The notes: generated by a model from the letters alone, not told the origin. Positions 1-9,339 are shown, counted from the first letter of the stretch. The stretch is 64,000 nt of DNA from Chlorobaculum parvum NCIB 8327 (GCF_000020505.1 NC_011027.1:728001-792000); one strand, 5' to 3'. Numbers and translations: made by a program.

Positions 1-7
1 TGCTGCG

Positions 8-35
8 TTGGATGGTGCTCGAAATCCTCACGTAC
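8..35. repeat. Short dispersed repeat, copy 1
   Basis: The stretch containing GGTGCT, one variable base, then GAAATCCTCACGT recurs near 47587-47608 with one difference in the core. Both copies are intergenic. The function is unknown, and the match is short enough that it could be a fragment of a larger repeat family. Confidence 0.35.
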
Positions 36-275
36 TTCTCAGTCCGCTTCAGCTTCTTCGCTCCATCCGCCTTGCTCTCAAGTCACTTATGGCTCTTGTT
101 AGTGGCTCCCATGTGAAGGAACGGCAGCTCTCTGCCCAGGCTTTTGTAAGGCGGTTCTGTTGCGCCGGTTATAACGCCGTAAGCCCGGAAGTCCGAGACG
201 CTCCGGGATGAAAGGGTAATCGTTATGTCGATGCAACAGAGCCTGCAAAGCCCAGCAGGAACTGTCAACAGTGCT

Positions 276-479
276 TCAATGTATCATTTTGCCGGAAAAA
301 TCAACGCCCTTAACCACAAACTCGTCAAGGTATTTGTTCATTTGCCTTTCCGTTGCTAAAATGAAGCCAAGTATCATCCCGTCGTGGTTTGTCAAAGGAT
401 CATCAGCTACACCGCCTCTGGCTTCAGCCACTTGTTTCCGGGCATCAGTTGAGACTGTTCGGAGGGTATTGCCGTAGAG
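276..479 (-). pseudogene. Possible remnant or short hypothetical gene
   Basis: On the minus strand an open frame runs from about 479 down to a stop at 276-278. Its translation has a natural-looking composition, including ATERQMNKYLDEFVVKGVDF near the end. There is no upstream ATG, only an internal GTG that would give about 51 residues, so this could be the 3' end of a decayed gene. I do not recognise a family. The rest of bases 1-518 shows no convincing gene. Confidence 0.25.
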
Positions 480-518
480 TTATTTCGTCCTTCTCCAGGT
501 TTTTGACCAAGGTGCTGC

Positions 519-2354
519 ATGCATCACTATGATTTTCTCGGGCAACTGGTACTGATCGGTACCCTTGCCATAGCCACCATTCTGCTGTTCCAGAGGATCC
601 GCATTCCTCCGGTGATCGGTCTGATTTTCACGGGCATCATGCTCGGCCCTACGGGGTTCGGTGTGGTCAGCGACAGCGGATTGATTTCGATCCTCGCCGA
701 GCTGGGTGTGGTGCTGCTGCTTTTTACCATCGGGCTGGAGTTTTCGCTCGACGACATGAAGAAGCTCCAGAAGATTGTTTTTGCGGGAGGTCTGGCACAG
801 GTGATGCTGACCGGGATGATTATAGCCGCGCTGGCTTTCTGGCTGCTGGAGGCGATTGGAAAAAAGATCAGCATCCAAGAGGCGATTGTGCTCGGTTTTT
901 CCTTTTCGGTAAGCAGTACCGCCTTGTGCCTGAAGATTCTCTCCGACCGCGATGAACTCAGCTTCGAGCACGGCAAGATTGCGCTCGGCATCCTGATTTT
1001 TCAGGACATGGCCATTGTGCCACTCATGATCGGCTTGACGTTTCTGACGCCCGGTAAGGTCATTTCGCCCGAAGCGACCTTTCAGGAGGTGGCGCTGCTG
1101 CTGCTGTTCGCCATCGGTATGTTCGGCGGATTCCGGCTTCTGATGCCGAGGATCGTGCGGATGATTACCGAGCTTCATGCCGGGGAGGTGCTGGTGCTCG
1201 GTGCGCTGGTGCTTTGCTTCGGTGCTGCGTGGCTTGCTTCGCTCATCGGCCTGTCGCTGGCACTCGGCGCGTTCATGGCCGGCATGGTGATTGCCAGCAC
1301 CGACGGAAGCCACCGCATCAGCAGAACCATCGATCCCTTCCGCGAAGCACTGACCAGCATCTTTTTTGTGTCGGTCGGGCTCCTGCTCGATGTGAACATG
1401 ATCGAGCTTCCGTGGCTGATCGGTGTGGCTCTCGTTGTGCTACTCGTCAAAGGCATCGTCATGACGGGCATTTCGATGGCTCTCGGCTTTTCAACGAGGG
1501 TGAGCCTGATGTCGGGCATGGTGCTGGCCCAGATTGGTGAGTTCTCGTTCGTGCTGGCCGGATCGGCAAAGAATACGGGGCTGCTCGACCAGCACATGTT
1601 TCAGTTGATGCTGACCATCATCGTCGTCACCATGATCGTTACGCCTGCGCTGATCTCGGCGGCTCCGGCATTTGCCGCGCAGATGGCTCCTGTGTTCAGG
1701 TTCATGCCGCTGATGCCCGAGCCGAAACCGAAACAGCCGACGCGCACCACGACAAGCTCAATCGCCTGCAAGGGTGAAATTCATGCGGTCATTATCGGCT
1801 ACGGTCTGATCGGCCGGAATGTGGCCGCCGTGATGAACGCCACCAACCTGCTCTACACGGTGCTCGACACCAACCGCAAGGTGGTCAGCACCATGCGCCG
1901 CAAAGGTGAACCGCTTTTTTTCGGCGACTGCACAGAGCGCAAATCGTTGCTTCGTGTCGGTACCGACCACTGTCGCTCCGTGGTGATCTGCATTCCCGAG
2001 ATCGAGGCGGCTATTCAGTGCATCCGTCAGGTGCGCATCATCAACAGTGAAGCCTTCATCATCGTCCGTGCACGCTCGTTCCAGTCCGCTTCGCAGTTCT
2101 ACAGAGCCGGAGCCGATGCGGTCGTGACCGAGATTTTCGAAACCTCGATTCAGATGTTTTCCGAGTTGCTCAGGCATTTCAAAGTCGATCCCGAAACCAT
2201 CTTCGAGCAGCAGGAGATCATCCGGCGTGAGGGCGGCAAGCTGTTTCTGGAGCCGACAGCTGAATCCTCCGCTTCCTCCAGCAAAAACGGCAAACCCGCT
2301 GGACGCAAGTCACCTGTGCCGCCAAAGCCCGCCAGCGATCAGCCACGGTCGTAA
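519..2354 (+). CDS. Kef-type monovalent cation/proton antiporter with TrkA-N domain
   Basis: The 611-residue protein belongs to the CPA2 cation:proton antiporter family, which exchanges K+ or Na+ for H+ across the inner membrane. About the first 390 residues form a dozen hydrophobic segments, starting right after MHHYDFLGQLVLIGT. A loop rich in Pro and Lys leads to a cytoplasmic Rossmann (TrkA-N/RCK) domain from about residue 420, with the nucleotide-binding motif GYGLIG. The C-terminus is polar, rich in Ser and Pro, and probably disordered. This arrangement is that of Kef/YbaL proteins, whose nucleotide domain gates transport. The ATG follows an AAGGTG ribosome site. The gene stands alone. 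Whether it moves K+ or Na+ cannot be told from sequence. Confidence 0.88.
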   Translation: MHHYDFLGQLVLIGTLAIATILLFQRIRIPPVIGLIFTGIMLGPTGFGVVSDSGLISILAELGVVLLLFTIGLEFSLDDMKKLQKIVFAGGLAQVMLTGMIIAALAFWLLEAIGKKISIQEAIVLGFSFSVSSTALCLKILSDRDELSFEHGKIALGILIFQDMAIVPLMIGLTFLTPGKVISPEATFQEVALLLLFAIGMFGGFRLLMPRIVRMITELHAGEVLVLGALVLCFGAAWLASLIGLSLALGAFMAGMVIASTDGSHRISRTIDPFREALTSIFFVSVGLLLDVNMIELPWLIGVALVVLLVKGIVMTGISMALGFSTRVSLMSGMVLAQIGEFSFVLAGSAKNTGLLDQHMFQLMLTIIVVTMIVTPALISAAPAFAAQMAPVFRFMPLMPEPKPKQPTRTTTSSIACKGEIHAVIIGYGLIGRNVAAVMNATNLLYTVLDTNRKVVSTMRRKGEPLFFGDCTERKSLLRVGTDHCRSVVICIPEIEAAIQCIRQVRIINSEAFIIVRARSFQSASQFYRAGADAVVTEIFETSIQMFSELLRHFKVDPETIFEQQEIIRREGGKLFLEPTAESSASSSKNGKPAGRKSPVPPKPASDQPRS

Positions 2355-2488
2355 GCGGTTTTTGCTTCCGGTTCTGACGTTTGCTCTCGCTTGACTGCTG
2401 ATGAAAAAAGCGTGAAAAAAGCCTTTTTTCTCTACATTGAGGGTGTAGCGTGCTTGCAAAGTTCTTGTGAACTTCACTTTTCGGGACT

Positions 2489-3445
2489 ATGAGCAGTTAT
2501 TCTGAACCCTCTTCAGAAAAATTCAGGGCATACCGGCAGAAGCTTTTCAATCAGCTCGAAAGCTCAACAAAAGGCGAGCGAAACCGGGCGGAGTACGAGC
2601 TCGATCTGATGGAGAAAAGCCATTTTGTCGAAGTCGGTGGACTGTTGCACCACTATCACGATTCAGGTTCGGAACAGCCGCGCGGCACGGTGCTGCTCAT
2701 TCATGGATGGGATTGCTGGTGGATGTGGTGGCATCACATTATCCGCGCGCTTAATGCTGAGGGGTACCGGACGATTGCGTACGATATGAAGGGGCACGGC
2801 TGGTCGGAAAACGATCCGGAAAACCGTTACCAGATCGACGACTTCGCCAGAGATCTGGACGGATTGGTCAGAGCTATCGGTCTGGAAGCCTTCCATGTCG
2901 CCGCGTTTTCATTCGGGCCGTTCGTGGCGCTCGACTATGCCCATCGCTATCCGAATAGCGTGCAGTCGATGACCTTTTTCAACTTCGGATATCTGCCGAA
3001 CAACGAAGTCATTTCGAAGGTTGCACCTGTAACTCTCAACTTTATTTTCAACCAGATGATGCGCAAGCTCACCTGGTGGCTTCCGGCCTACATGTTCGCC
3101 CGCCTTGCGCTGTCAAAGAATTCGATCATGATGCACGACATCAACGTCGGCTTTGAAAGCCTCGGGCTGTGCGCTTCAGAAGCCATCGAGCAGACGACCC
3201 GTCAGATCACGGCGCTTGAAACCACCGAGATGTTGCCAGAAAAGGTGCGCGCGCTCAAGGTTCCGGTCTTGTTCGTGGCGGGGGAGGGGGATGGTATCAT
3301 GAGGTGCGAGAACGCCCGGAAGTTACAGGAAATAGCCGAGTCTGGCACTTACCTCTGCGTGCCCGATTGCGGTCACCTCATTACGCTCGAACTGCCGGAA
3401 ACGGCCTCGGAGATTATTCTCGGGCACATCAGTCAGCAGCGGTAA
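2489..3445 (+). CDS. Alpha/beta-fold hydrolase
   Basis: This 318-residue protein has the alpha/beta hydrolase fold. The oxyanion region is LLIHGWDCWW (around residue 70), the nucleophile elbow is AAFSFGP with Ser at about 141, an acidic residue sits in VAGEGDG, and the histidine is in DCGHL near residue 295. The usual G-x-S-x-G is altered to F-x-S-F-G. No signal peptide is seen, so it is probably cytosolic. A polar helical stretch of about 50 residues precedes the fold. The substrate is unknown; the family includes esterases, haloperoxidase-like enzymes and BchO-like proteins. Its 3' end overlaps convergent trpF by 17 bases. Confidence 0.82.
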   Translation: MSSYSEPSSEKFRAYRQKLFNQLESSTKGERNRAEYELDLMEKSHFVEVGGLLHHYHDSGSEQPRGTVLLIHGWDCWWMWWHHIIRALNAEGYRTIAYDMKGHGWSENDPENRYQIDDFARDLDGLVRAIGLEAFHVAAFSFGPFVALDYAHRYPNSVQSMTFFNFGYLPNNEVISKVAPVTLNFIFNQMMRKLTWWLPAYMFARLALSKNSIMMHDINVGFESLGLCASEAIEQTTRQITALETTEMLPEKVRALKVPVLFVAGEGDGIMRCENARKLQEIAESGTYLCVPDCGHLITLELPETASEIILGHISQQR

Positions 3446-4094
3446 GCATCCGGTCGACCTCCCGTACAGCCTGGATGAAACTCGTGATTTTGCGGGCGTC
3501 CTTGATGCCTGGTGCCGATTCCACGCCGCTGGCCGTATCGACGCCCCACGGATTGATGAGGCGAACCGCGTCGGCCACATTTTCCGGGTTCAGTCCCCCC
3601 GCAAGCAGCGCCCAGCCTATGTCGCGCGTCTGTTCGAAAAGCATCGAAGCGGTCGATGATTCGATGGTTTTGCCCGTGCCGCCAGCCATTTCGGGACTGA
3701 ACGCATCGAAGAGAAACCCCCGGCAGCCGGTCTGTTTCGCGTAGGTTCTGACCTCATTGACGCTGAAGCCGGGGCCGGGACGGAAGACGCGGATCACCTT
3801 CGTTCCATGAATTCTCATCGTTGCTTCTGCCCCGTACTCATCCGAATGCAGCTGTGCGATCTGCAGGCCGCAGTAGCGACACAGTTCGTTAATCTCTTCA
3901 GCGGATTGCTCCACGAAAATGCCGACCGGGGCGACCAGCGGCGGAAGTGCGGCGATGATCTCCCGGGCTGTGTCGGGGCTGACGAGCCGGGGGCTCTTTT
4001 TGCTGAAATTGAAGCCGAGTGCGTCGGCTCCGGCAAGGGCAGCCGTTAGGGCGTCTTCAGCGCGGGTGATACCGCAAATCTTGATTCTGGTCAT
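3429..4094 (-). CDS. trpF: Phosphoribosylanthranilate isomerase
   Basis: TrpF catalyses the Amadori rearrangement of N-(5-phosphoribosyl)anthranilate in tryptophan synthesis. At 221 residues it has normal length for a single-domain beta/alpha barrel. The N-terminus MTRIKICGITRAEDA carries the catalytic Cys in KICG, GFNFSKKSPR follows, the general-acid Asp lies in FLFDAFSPE, and the phosphate-binding end is LAGGLNPENV and GVDTASGVE. It is a lone trp gene here, not part of a trp operon. The tail overlaps the end of the hydrolase gene on the opposite strand. Confidence 0.95.
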   Translation of the reverse strand: MTRIKICGITRAEDALTAALAGADALGFNFSKKSPRLVSPDTAREIIAALPPLVAPVGIFVEQSAEEINELCRYCGLQIAQLHSDEYGAEATMRIHGTKVIRVFRPGPGFSVNEVRTYAKQTGCRGFLFDAFSPEMAGGTGKTIESSTASMLFEQTRDIGWALLAGGLNPENVADAVRLINPWGVDTASGVESAPGIKDARKITSFIQAVREVDRMLTAAD

Positions 4095-4283
4095 AAAACG
4101 TTCTGTGGAGTTCAGCGGTCAAGGTCAAAACGAAAGGTAAAAAAAGCGCTGCAAAAACCTGTCGCTCCGGTTCAGCAATGTTCGAGCACAAATGGGGCTC
4201 CGGTTTCATGCGGGATCGAGTTGTGTTTTCGCCGATTTATCCTTATAATTCAAGCCGTTTATGACGGGGCATTCCGTCAATAA

Positions 4284-4355
4284 TGGGGCGTCGCCAAGTG
4301 GTAAGGCATCGGCCTTTGGAGCCGACATTCGCAGGTTCGAATCCTGCCGCCCCAG
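4284..4355 (+). tRNA. tRNA-Gln (TTG)
   Basis: Cloverleaf of 72 bases: acceptor TGGGGCG pairs with CGCCCCA, the anticodon loop is CTTTGGA giving anticodon TTG, and the T arm is GCAGG-TTCGAAT-CCTGC. The 3' CCA is not encoded. It lies upstream of the folate gene pair on the same strand. Confidence 0.96.
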
Positions 4356-4554
4356 CAAACTCATGCGCCGGGTCAAGCACCGCTCAGCAGCGGGCAAACC
4401 GGTTCAACGACTGGATTCCGCCTGCCATGTACTGCCTCGCAGCTCTGTTCGCCTCGTTTCGGAAGCATTTCGGACAAAGCGCAGCGTGCTCCGTCGGAGT
4501 CACCATCCCTCTCTTTTGCCCGTACAGATTTGTCACACACAGCCTTGTTGATTC

Positions 4555-5445
4555 ATGAAAGCACTTGACCCGAGCCCAATCGCCGCCGCATTTCGTGATG
4601 CCGTCCGCCGGGAGATCAGCGATGAAAAGCTGAGCATCAATATCGTCGGCATTCTGGCCTCCGATGATCCCGCATCGGCAACCTACGCAGACTACACTCG
4701 GGCGGGGTGTGAGGATGTCGGCATCAGCTTCGATCTGCGCAAAACCAGTCCCGAATCGGTCAGGAACATGCTTGAATCGGCCAATGCGGATTCAGACGTT
4801 CACGGCATTTTCGTCTATTATCCGATCTGGGGCGACAGCCGCGATGCCGAGCTTCGTGACCTGATTTCGCCGCACAAGGATGTCGAGGGGCTCTGTCCGC
4901 ACTGGATCAGCAAGCTCTACGCCAACGAGCGTTTCGACGATGAGGCGCGAAAGTTCAAGGCGATTCTGCCCTGCACACCGCTGGCCATCCTCAAGCTGCT
5001 CGAAGAGACCGAGGCCTACATTCCCTACGGCTTGCCGTTCGGCGGTCAGCAGATCACCATTTTCAACCGTTCGGAAGTGGTCGGCAGGCCGCTCGCCTAC
5101 ATGCTCTCAAACGACGGTGCGAGGGTCTATTCGTTCGACATCGACGGCGGCTTCGTGGTTGATGTCAACGATCCCGGCCACGAGCGCGTGCCAGTTACCC
5201 GCGAGGAGGCGTTGAGACAGTCGGACATCGTGATTACCGGCGTGCCTTCAAAAGTGTTCGACAAGATCAAAGCCGATGAGCTGAAGTCGGGCGCAGTTTG
5301 CCTGAACTTCTCTTCAATCCAGAATTTCGAGCCGGATGCCAAGGAATCGGCCGGGCTCTACATTCCGAGGGTCGGCCCCATGACGGTGGCCATGTGCATG
5401 CGCAACGCCCTGCAACTCTATCGCAACTACCATCATGAAGCCTGA
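4555..5445 (+). CDS. NAD-type (Mtd1-like) methylenetetrahydrofolate dehydrogenase
   Basis: The 296-residue protein belongs to the FolD superfamily and should oxidise 5,10-methylene-THF to 5,10-methenyl-THF. The motifs ILPCTPLAI, NRSEVVGRPLA, LSNDGARVYSFD, IVITGVPS and GAVCLNF resemble the monofunctional NAD-dependent yeast Mtd1 type more than bifunctional FolD. The lysine that FolD enzymes need for cyclohydrolase chemistry (Y-x-x-x-K-x-K) is replaced: here Tyr44-Ala-Asp-Tyr-Thr48-Arg-Ala50. The inference is a dehydrogenase without cyclohydrolase activity. The next gene, whose start overlaps this stop, encodes a likely separate cyclohydrolase. Automated annotation may call it folD. Confidence 0.85.
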   Translation: MKALDPSPIAAAFRDAVRREISDEKLSINIVGILASDDPASATYADYTRAGCEDVGISFDLRKTSPESVRNMLESANADSDVHGIFVYYPIWGDSRDAELRDLISPHKDVEGLCPHWISKLYANERFDDEARKFKAILPCTPLAILKLLEETEAYIPYGLPFGGQQITIFNRSEVVGRPLAYMLSNDGARVYSFDIDGGFVVDVNDPGHERVPVTREEALRQSDIVITGVPSKVFDKIKADELKSGAVCLNFSSIQNFEPDAKESAGLYIPRVGPMTVAMCMRNALQLYRNYHHEA

Positions 5446-6058
5446 CGGTACGCTTGAATCGACCACCATTGCCGCCTACCTCGGTCGGCTCGCCAGCGGT
5501 GATCCCACGCCGGGTGGTGGGGCGGCAGCGGCAGTGACGGCCGCACAGGGCGTCGCTCTGCTCTCGATGGTCTGCAACCTGACACTCGGCAAGAAGAGGT
5601 TCGCCGACGTCGAGGATGAAGTTCAATCGATTCTCGAAACGTGTGAAACGGCCCGCCGCCAGATGCTCGTTCTCGGCGACCGAGACATGGAGGTGTTCGG
5701 CGCGATCATGGAGGTTTACAGGCTGCCGAAAACGACGCCCGAAGAGACCGAGGCTCGCAGTGCCGCCATCCAGGCTGCGCTGAAGGCCAGCTCCGAAGTG
5801 CCGTTCGAGCTTTTCAAGCGGTGCCAAGCTCTGCGGCCTCTTGCTGATCGCCTTGAACAGATCGGTAATCCCAACGTACTCAGCGATGTGATCGTCGGTC
5901 GCCACCTGCTGATTGCAGGCATGCTGAGCGCCAGGGCCAACGTCGAGGTTAACCTCGACGGCATTGATGATGCCGAGTTCTGTGAGGCGAAGCGTACGGT
6001 CATGCAGCAGGCGCTCGACGGGCTTGGCGAAAGCTGCCAAGGCTTGGTGGGGAGATAA
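5435..6058 (+). CDS. FchA-like methenyl-THF cyclohydrolase (FTCD_C cyclodeaminase family)
   Basis: This 207-residue protein belongs to the formiminotransferase-cyclodeaminase C-terminal family, an all-helical fold that includes the methenyltetrahydrofolate cyclohydrolase FchA. The conserved N-terminal block ASGDPTPGGGAAAAVTAAQG is clear, and the later region NPNVLSDVIVGRHLL matches the family. The start overlaps the upstream dehydrogenase by about 11 bases, so the two are probably translationally coupled. The context supports hydrolysis of 5,10-methenyl-THF to 10-formyl-THF rather than histidine degradation, because no glutamate formiminotransferase is present. Confidence 0.85.
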   Translation: MKPDGTLESTTIAAYLGRLASGDPTPGGGAAAAVTAAQGVALLSMVCNLTLGKKRFADVEDEVQSILETCETARRQMLVLGDRDMEVFGAIMEVYRLPKTTPEETEARSAAIQAALKASSEVPFELFKRCQALRPLADRLEQIGNPNVLSDVIVGRHLLIAGMLSARANVEVNLDGIDDAEFCEAKRTVMQQALDGLGESCQGLVGR

Positions 6059-6111
6059 TCAGATCGGTCAGATCAGACGCATCCGACCGATCTGTCTGAT
6101 TTTTCAAACAC

Positions 6112-6146
6112 AAAAAAAAGCCGCCTTGAAAAAGGGCGGCTTTTTT
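6112..6146. terminator. Bidirectional intrinsic terminator
   Basis: GCCGCC and GGCGGC form a short stem, preceded by an A run and followed by a T run. It can therefore end transcripts from both the folate gene pair (+) and ahcY (-). An imperfect inverted repeat built from GATCGGTC/GACCGATC lies just upstream at about 6057-6102. Confidence 0.85.
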
Positions 6147-6172
6147 GCGTTGATCCGGCGAAAAACCGCAGA

Positions 6173-7588
6173 TCAGTAGCGGTAGTGTTCCGGCTTGTAG
6201 GGGCCTTCGACCGGTACGCCGATGTAGTCGGCCTGTTCCTTTGACAGGGTGGTCAGCTTGACGCCGATCTGTCCGAGGTGCAGGCGGGCGACCTCTTCGT
6301 CGAGGTGCTTCGGCAGGCGATAGACGTCCACGTCGTAGTTGTTTTTCCAGAGCTCGATCTGGGCGAGGGTCTGGTTGGTGAAGGAGTTGCTCATTACGAA
6401 CGACGGGTGGCCGGTGGCGCAGCCGAGGTTCACCAGGCGGCCTTCAGCGAGCAGGTAGATGCAGCGGCCGTCTTCGAAGACGTACTTGTCAACCTGCGGC
6501 TTGATGTTGATTCTAGTGGCACCTTTGAAGTTGTTGAGCGCATCGACCTGGATTTCGTTGTCGAAGTGGCCGATGTTGCAGACGATCGCTTCGTCCTTCA
6601 TCTTCTTCATGTGCTCGAGGGTGATCACATCCTTGTTGCCGGTGGTGGTGACGTAGATGTTGCCCTCTTCGAGCGCCTCTTCGATCGTGGTGACCTGGAA
6701 GCCCTCCATGGCGGCCTGCAGTGCGCAGATCGGGTCGATTTCGGTGACGATCACGCGGGCGCCGTAGGAGCGCATCGAATGGGCGCAACCTTTGCCGACG
6801 TCGCCGTACCCGAGCACGACGGCAACCTTGCCGGCGATCATGACGTCAGTGGCGCGTTTGATACCGTCGGCCAGCGATTCACGGCAGCCGTAGAGGTTGT
6901 CGAATTTCGACTTGGTGACCGAGTCGTTGACGTTGATGGCAGGGAAGAGCAGCTCGCCTTTTTCCATCATCTGGTACAGACGGTGCACGCCGGTGGTGGT
7001 CTCTTCGGAGACGCCCTTCATACCTGCGGCGACCTTGTGCCAGCGCTGGTTGTCTTCTGCGAAGACCTCTTTGAGCTGGGCGAAGAGCGCCCTCTCTTCG
7101 GCGTTGCCCGGAGTTTTGTCGAGCATCGACGGATCGTTCTCGATCTTGTAGCCGAGGTGGATCATGAGGGTGGCGTCACCGCCGTCATCGACGATGAGGT
7201 TCGGGCCGAGCCCGCCTTCGAACTCGAGGATCTGGCGGGTGCACCACCAGTACTCGTCGAGGGTCTCACCCTTCCAGGCGAACACCGGAACACCGGCGGC
7301 GGCAATGGCAGCGGCGGCGTGGTCCTGCGTCGAGAAGATGTTGCAGCTCGCCCAGCGCACGTCGGCGCCGAGTTCGACGAGTGTCTCGATCAGGACGGCG
7401 GTCTGGATGGTCATGTGCAGCGAACCGGCGATGCGAGCACCTGCGAGCGGTTTCTTGCCTTCGTATTTCTTGCGCGTAGCCATCAGGCCCGGCATCTCTT
7501 TTTCAGCGATTTCGATCTCTTTGCGGCCCCATTCGGCAAGCGAAATATCGGCCACTTTGTAGTCGAGCACTGCTGCTTCTGTTGTCAT
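6173..7588 (-). CDS. ahcY: Adenosylhomocysteinase
   Basis: AhcY cleaves S-adenosylhomocysteine to adenosine and homocysteine and so relieves product inhibition of methyltransferases. The 471-residue length, with the long-form insertion, is typical. Visible motifs are [14 protein letters not shown] near residue 80, the NAD site [10 protein letters not shown], and the near-universal C-terminus KPEHYRY. It is the second gene of a metK-ahcY operon, 84 bases behind metK. The heavy methylation demand of bacteriochlorophyll synthesis fits strong expression. Confidence 0.97.
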   Translation of the reverse strand: MTTEAAVLDYKVADISLAEWGRKEIEIAEKEMPGLMATRKKYEGKKPLAGARIAGSLHMTIQTAVLIETLVELGADVRWASCNIFSTQDHAAAAIAAAGVPVFAWKGETLDEYWWCTRQILEFEGGLGPNLIVDDGGDATLMIHLGYKIENDPSMLDKTPGNAEERALFAQLKEVFAEDNQRWHKVAAGMKGVSEETTTGVHRLYQMMEKGELLFPAINVNDSVTKSKFDNLYGCRESLADGIKRATDVMIAGKVAVVLGYGDVGKGCAHSMRSYGARVIVTEIDPICALQAAMEGFQVTTIEEALEEGNIYVTTTGNKDVITLEHMKKMKDEAIVCNIGHFDNEIQVDALNNFKGATRINIKPQVDKYVFEDGRCIYLLAEGRLVNLGCATGHPSFVMSNSFTNQTLAQIELWKNNYDVDVYRLPKHLDEEVARLHLGQIGVKLTTLSKEQADYIGVPVEGPYKPEHYRY

Positions 7589-7625
7589 GATGTCAGCGTG
7601 TTTTTCAGTTTTTTCGGAATAGAAG

Positions 7626-7658
7626 AAAGCCTCCGGGACGCAAATCCACAGAGGCTTT
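7626..7658 (-). promoter_or_regulatory. Intercistronic hairpin between metK and ahcY
   Basis: AAAGCCTC and GAGGCTTT form an 8-bp stem in the 84-base gap. On the minus-strand transcript it is followed by a T/C-rich tail, TTTCTTCT. It could act as a partial terminator or an RNA-processing site that sets the metK:ahcY ratio. Only the pairing is seen; the role is inferred. Confidence 0.45.
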
Positions 7659-7672
7659 CAGAGGGTTTCGGA

Positions 7673-8887
7673 TCAGAGGCCGAAAGCTGCTTTCAGCTCG
7701 GCAACCTTCTCGGTCTTCTCCCACGGGAACTGTTCGCGACCGAAGTGGCCGTAAGCAGCCGTGTCGCGATAGCACCAGCCGTGCGGACGGTCGAGGTTGA
7801 AGCGACGGATGATGGCCAGCGGGCGAAGATCGAAGATCGCCTCGGCTTTCTCCTGGATCTGCGAGTCGCTCAAGCCGTGCTTGCCGGTGCCGTGGGTGTT
7901 GATGTAGATCGAGACCGGGCGGGCAACGCCGATGGCGTAAGAGACCTGCACGGTGCACTTGTCGGCAAGGCCGGCAGCCACGATGTTCTTGGCAACGTGG
8001 CGAGCTGCGTAGGCTGCGCTGCGGTCGACCTTCGACGGGTCTTTACCGCTGAATGCGCCGCCGCCGTGCGGAGCTGCGCCGCCGTAGGTGTCGACGATGA
8101 TCTTGCGGCCGGTCAGACCGGTATCACCGTGAGGGCCACCGATTTCAAAGCGGCCGGTCGGGTTGATGTGGAACTTGGTGTTCTCATCGATCAGCTCGGC
8201 GGGGATCACCTTGCGGATGACGTTCTCGATGATGTCGTTCTTGATGACCTCCTGGAACTCGGCCTCGCTCATGCCTGCCGGTTCGGGATCGTGCTGGGTC
8301 GAGACGACCACGGCGTCAACGCGGAGCACCTTGTCGTTCTCGTCGTATTCGAGCGTCACCTGGCTCTTGGAGTCGGGACGGAGGTAGGTCATGATCTTGC
8401 CCTCCTTGCGGATTTCGGCAAGCAATCTGACCAGCTCCTGGGCGTACTGGATGGCCGCAGGCATCAGCTCCGGGGTATCAGTGCAGGCGTAACCGAACAT
8501 CATGCCCTGGTCGCCAGCGCCGACGCGGTCGAACTCGTCTTCGATCTCTTCCTTGCGATCAACGCCGCGGTTGATATCGGGCGACTGCGAGTGCAGGGCC
8601 GAGAGTACGCCGCAGGAGTTGGCATCGAACATGTATTCGCCCTTGGTGTAGCCGATTTCAGTAATGGTCTTGCGGGCGATCGTCTGGATATCGACGATAC
8701 CTTTGGTGGTTACCTCGCCACCGACGATCACCTGACCGGTGGTGACGAAGGTTTCGCAGGCAACGCGAGAGTTGGGGTCCTGTTTGATGAACTCATCCAG
8801 CACGGCATCGGAGATCTGGTCGGATACCTTGTCCGGATGACCTTCTGAAACTGATTCTGAGGTAAAGAAATACCTTGAATGTGACAT
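7673..8887 (-). CDS. metK: S-adenosylmethionine synthetase
   Basis: MetK makes SAM from methionine and ATP. I take the start at 8887, giving 404 residues beginning [20 protein letters not shown], because GAAAGGGAAA lies just upstream and the canonical N-terminus starts there. The frame stays open for another 51 codons, but those residues are unlike MetK. Other family motifs are [12 protein letters not shown] and the phosphate loop [19 protein letters not shown]. The gene leads the metK-ahcY operon behind a structured leader. Confidence 0.97.
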   Translation of the reverse strand: MSHSRYFFTSESVSEGHPDKVSDQISDAVLDEFIKQDPNSRVACETFVTTGQVIVGGEVTTKGIVDIQTIARKTITEIGYTKGEYMFDANSCGVLSALHSQSPDINRGVDRKEEIEDEFDRVGAGDQGMMFGYACTDTPELMPAAIQYAQELVRLLAEIRKEGKIMTYLRPDSKSQVTLEYDENDKVLRVDAVVVSTQHDPEPAGMSEAEFQEVIKNDIIENVIRKVIPAELIDENTKFHINPTGRFEIGGPHGDTGLTGRKIIVDTYGGAAPHGGGAFSGKDPSKVDRSAAYAARHVAKNIVAAGLADKCTVQVSYAIGVARPVSIYINTHGTGKHGLSDSQIQEKAEAIFDLRPLAIIRRFNLDRPHGWCYRDTAAYGHFGREQFPWEKTEKVAELKAAFGL

Positions 8888-8974
8888 AGTTTCCCTTTCG
8901 GTTATGGTTGAGAGAACGACAAGAACAACAGGCGTTCTGCAGGGCTGCCGAAAAGGAGAATTCGTGAGGGGGAA

Positions 8975-9060
8975 TGTCGTGAAACGACAGACTGGACACG
9001 GGACGCCTTCCGGCAAGCTCTGGGGACGAATCCTGCACAAGAGCTTTTGGCACCGTGTCC
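8975..9060 (-). ncRNA. Structured metK leader, probable SAM-Chlorobi RNA
   Basis: On the minus strand, upstream of metK, GGACACGG (9060-9053) pairs perfectly with CCGTGTCC (9001-8994). Inside it AAGCTCT pairs with AGAGCTT, and just downstream TGTCGT-TTC-ACGACA (8989-8975) forms a hairpin. From memory of the literature, a conserved SAM-Chlorobi RNA motif occurs only in Chlorobi, in 5' leaders of metK/ahcY operons, which matches this position. I could not align to its covariance model. No SAM-I core sequence is present. A possible promoter element, TATCTATG, abuts the 5' end but is uncertain. Confidence 0.65.
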
Positions 9061-9339
9061 ATAGATAATGGGGATGCCGAAAAAATTAACCACAAAATGT
9101 ACGCAATCAGAAAATGCGATGCAACCCAAATGTGATACCCGGCACAAGATTGTGGCTGTTTTGCAGCTTTGACAGAAGAAGGAGGAAGAGAACAGGCGCG
9201 ATAATAAAAGCTGGTAACCGGAGCTTAAAAGTGTTAGCATGAACGTAACACTACAGTTGCCGAGTGGTTGGATGCAATGCTCTATTTTCCGGTATTCTCT
9301 TTGCATGCCAGCTTCTTGTGTGATGGCTCTGTTCAGTAA
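9061..9339. other. Divergent intergenic region, metK leader / phosphoesterase
   Basis: This spacer between the metK leader and the phosphoesterase gene must hold promoters for both directions. It is AT-rich around 9080-9115. I see no further gene or convincing hairpin. Confidence 0.4.

Noticed and set aside
480-1313. 277-codon minus-strand frame opposite the Kef antiporter
   Set aside because: His/Gln/Arg-rich composition with no motif; the plus-strand gene accounts for the sequence.
6278-8848. 856-codon plus-strand open frame opposite ahcY and metK
   Set aside because: It lies antisense to two clearly recognised genes, and its translation is Val/Asp/Leu-rich with no family motif. It is a mirror of GC-rich coding on the other strand.
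8888-9060. SAM-I (S-box) riboswitch before metK
   Set aside because: The conserved SAM-I core and kink-turn sequences are absent. The stems fit the Chlorobi-specific leader better.
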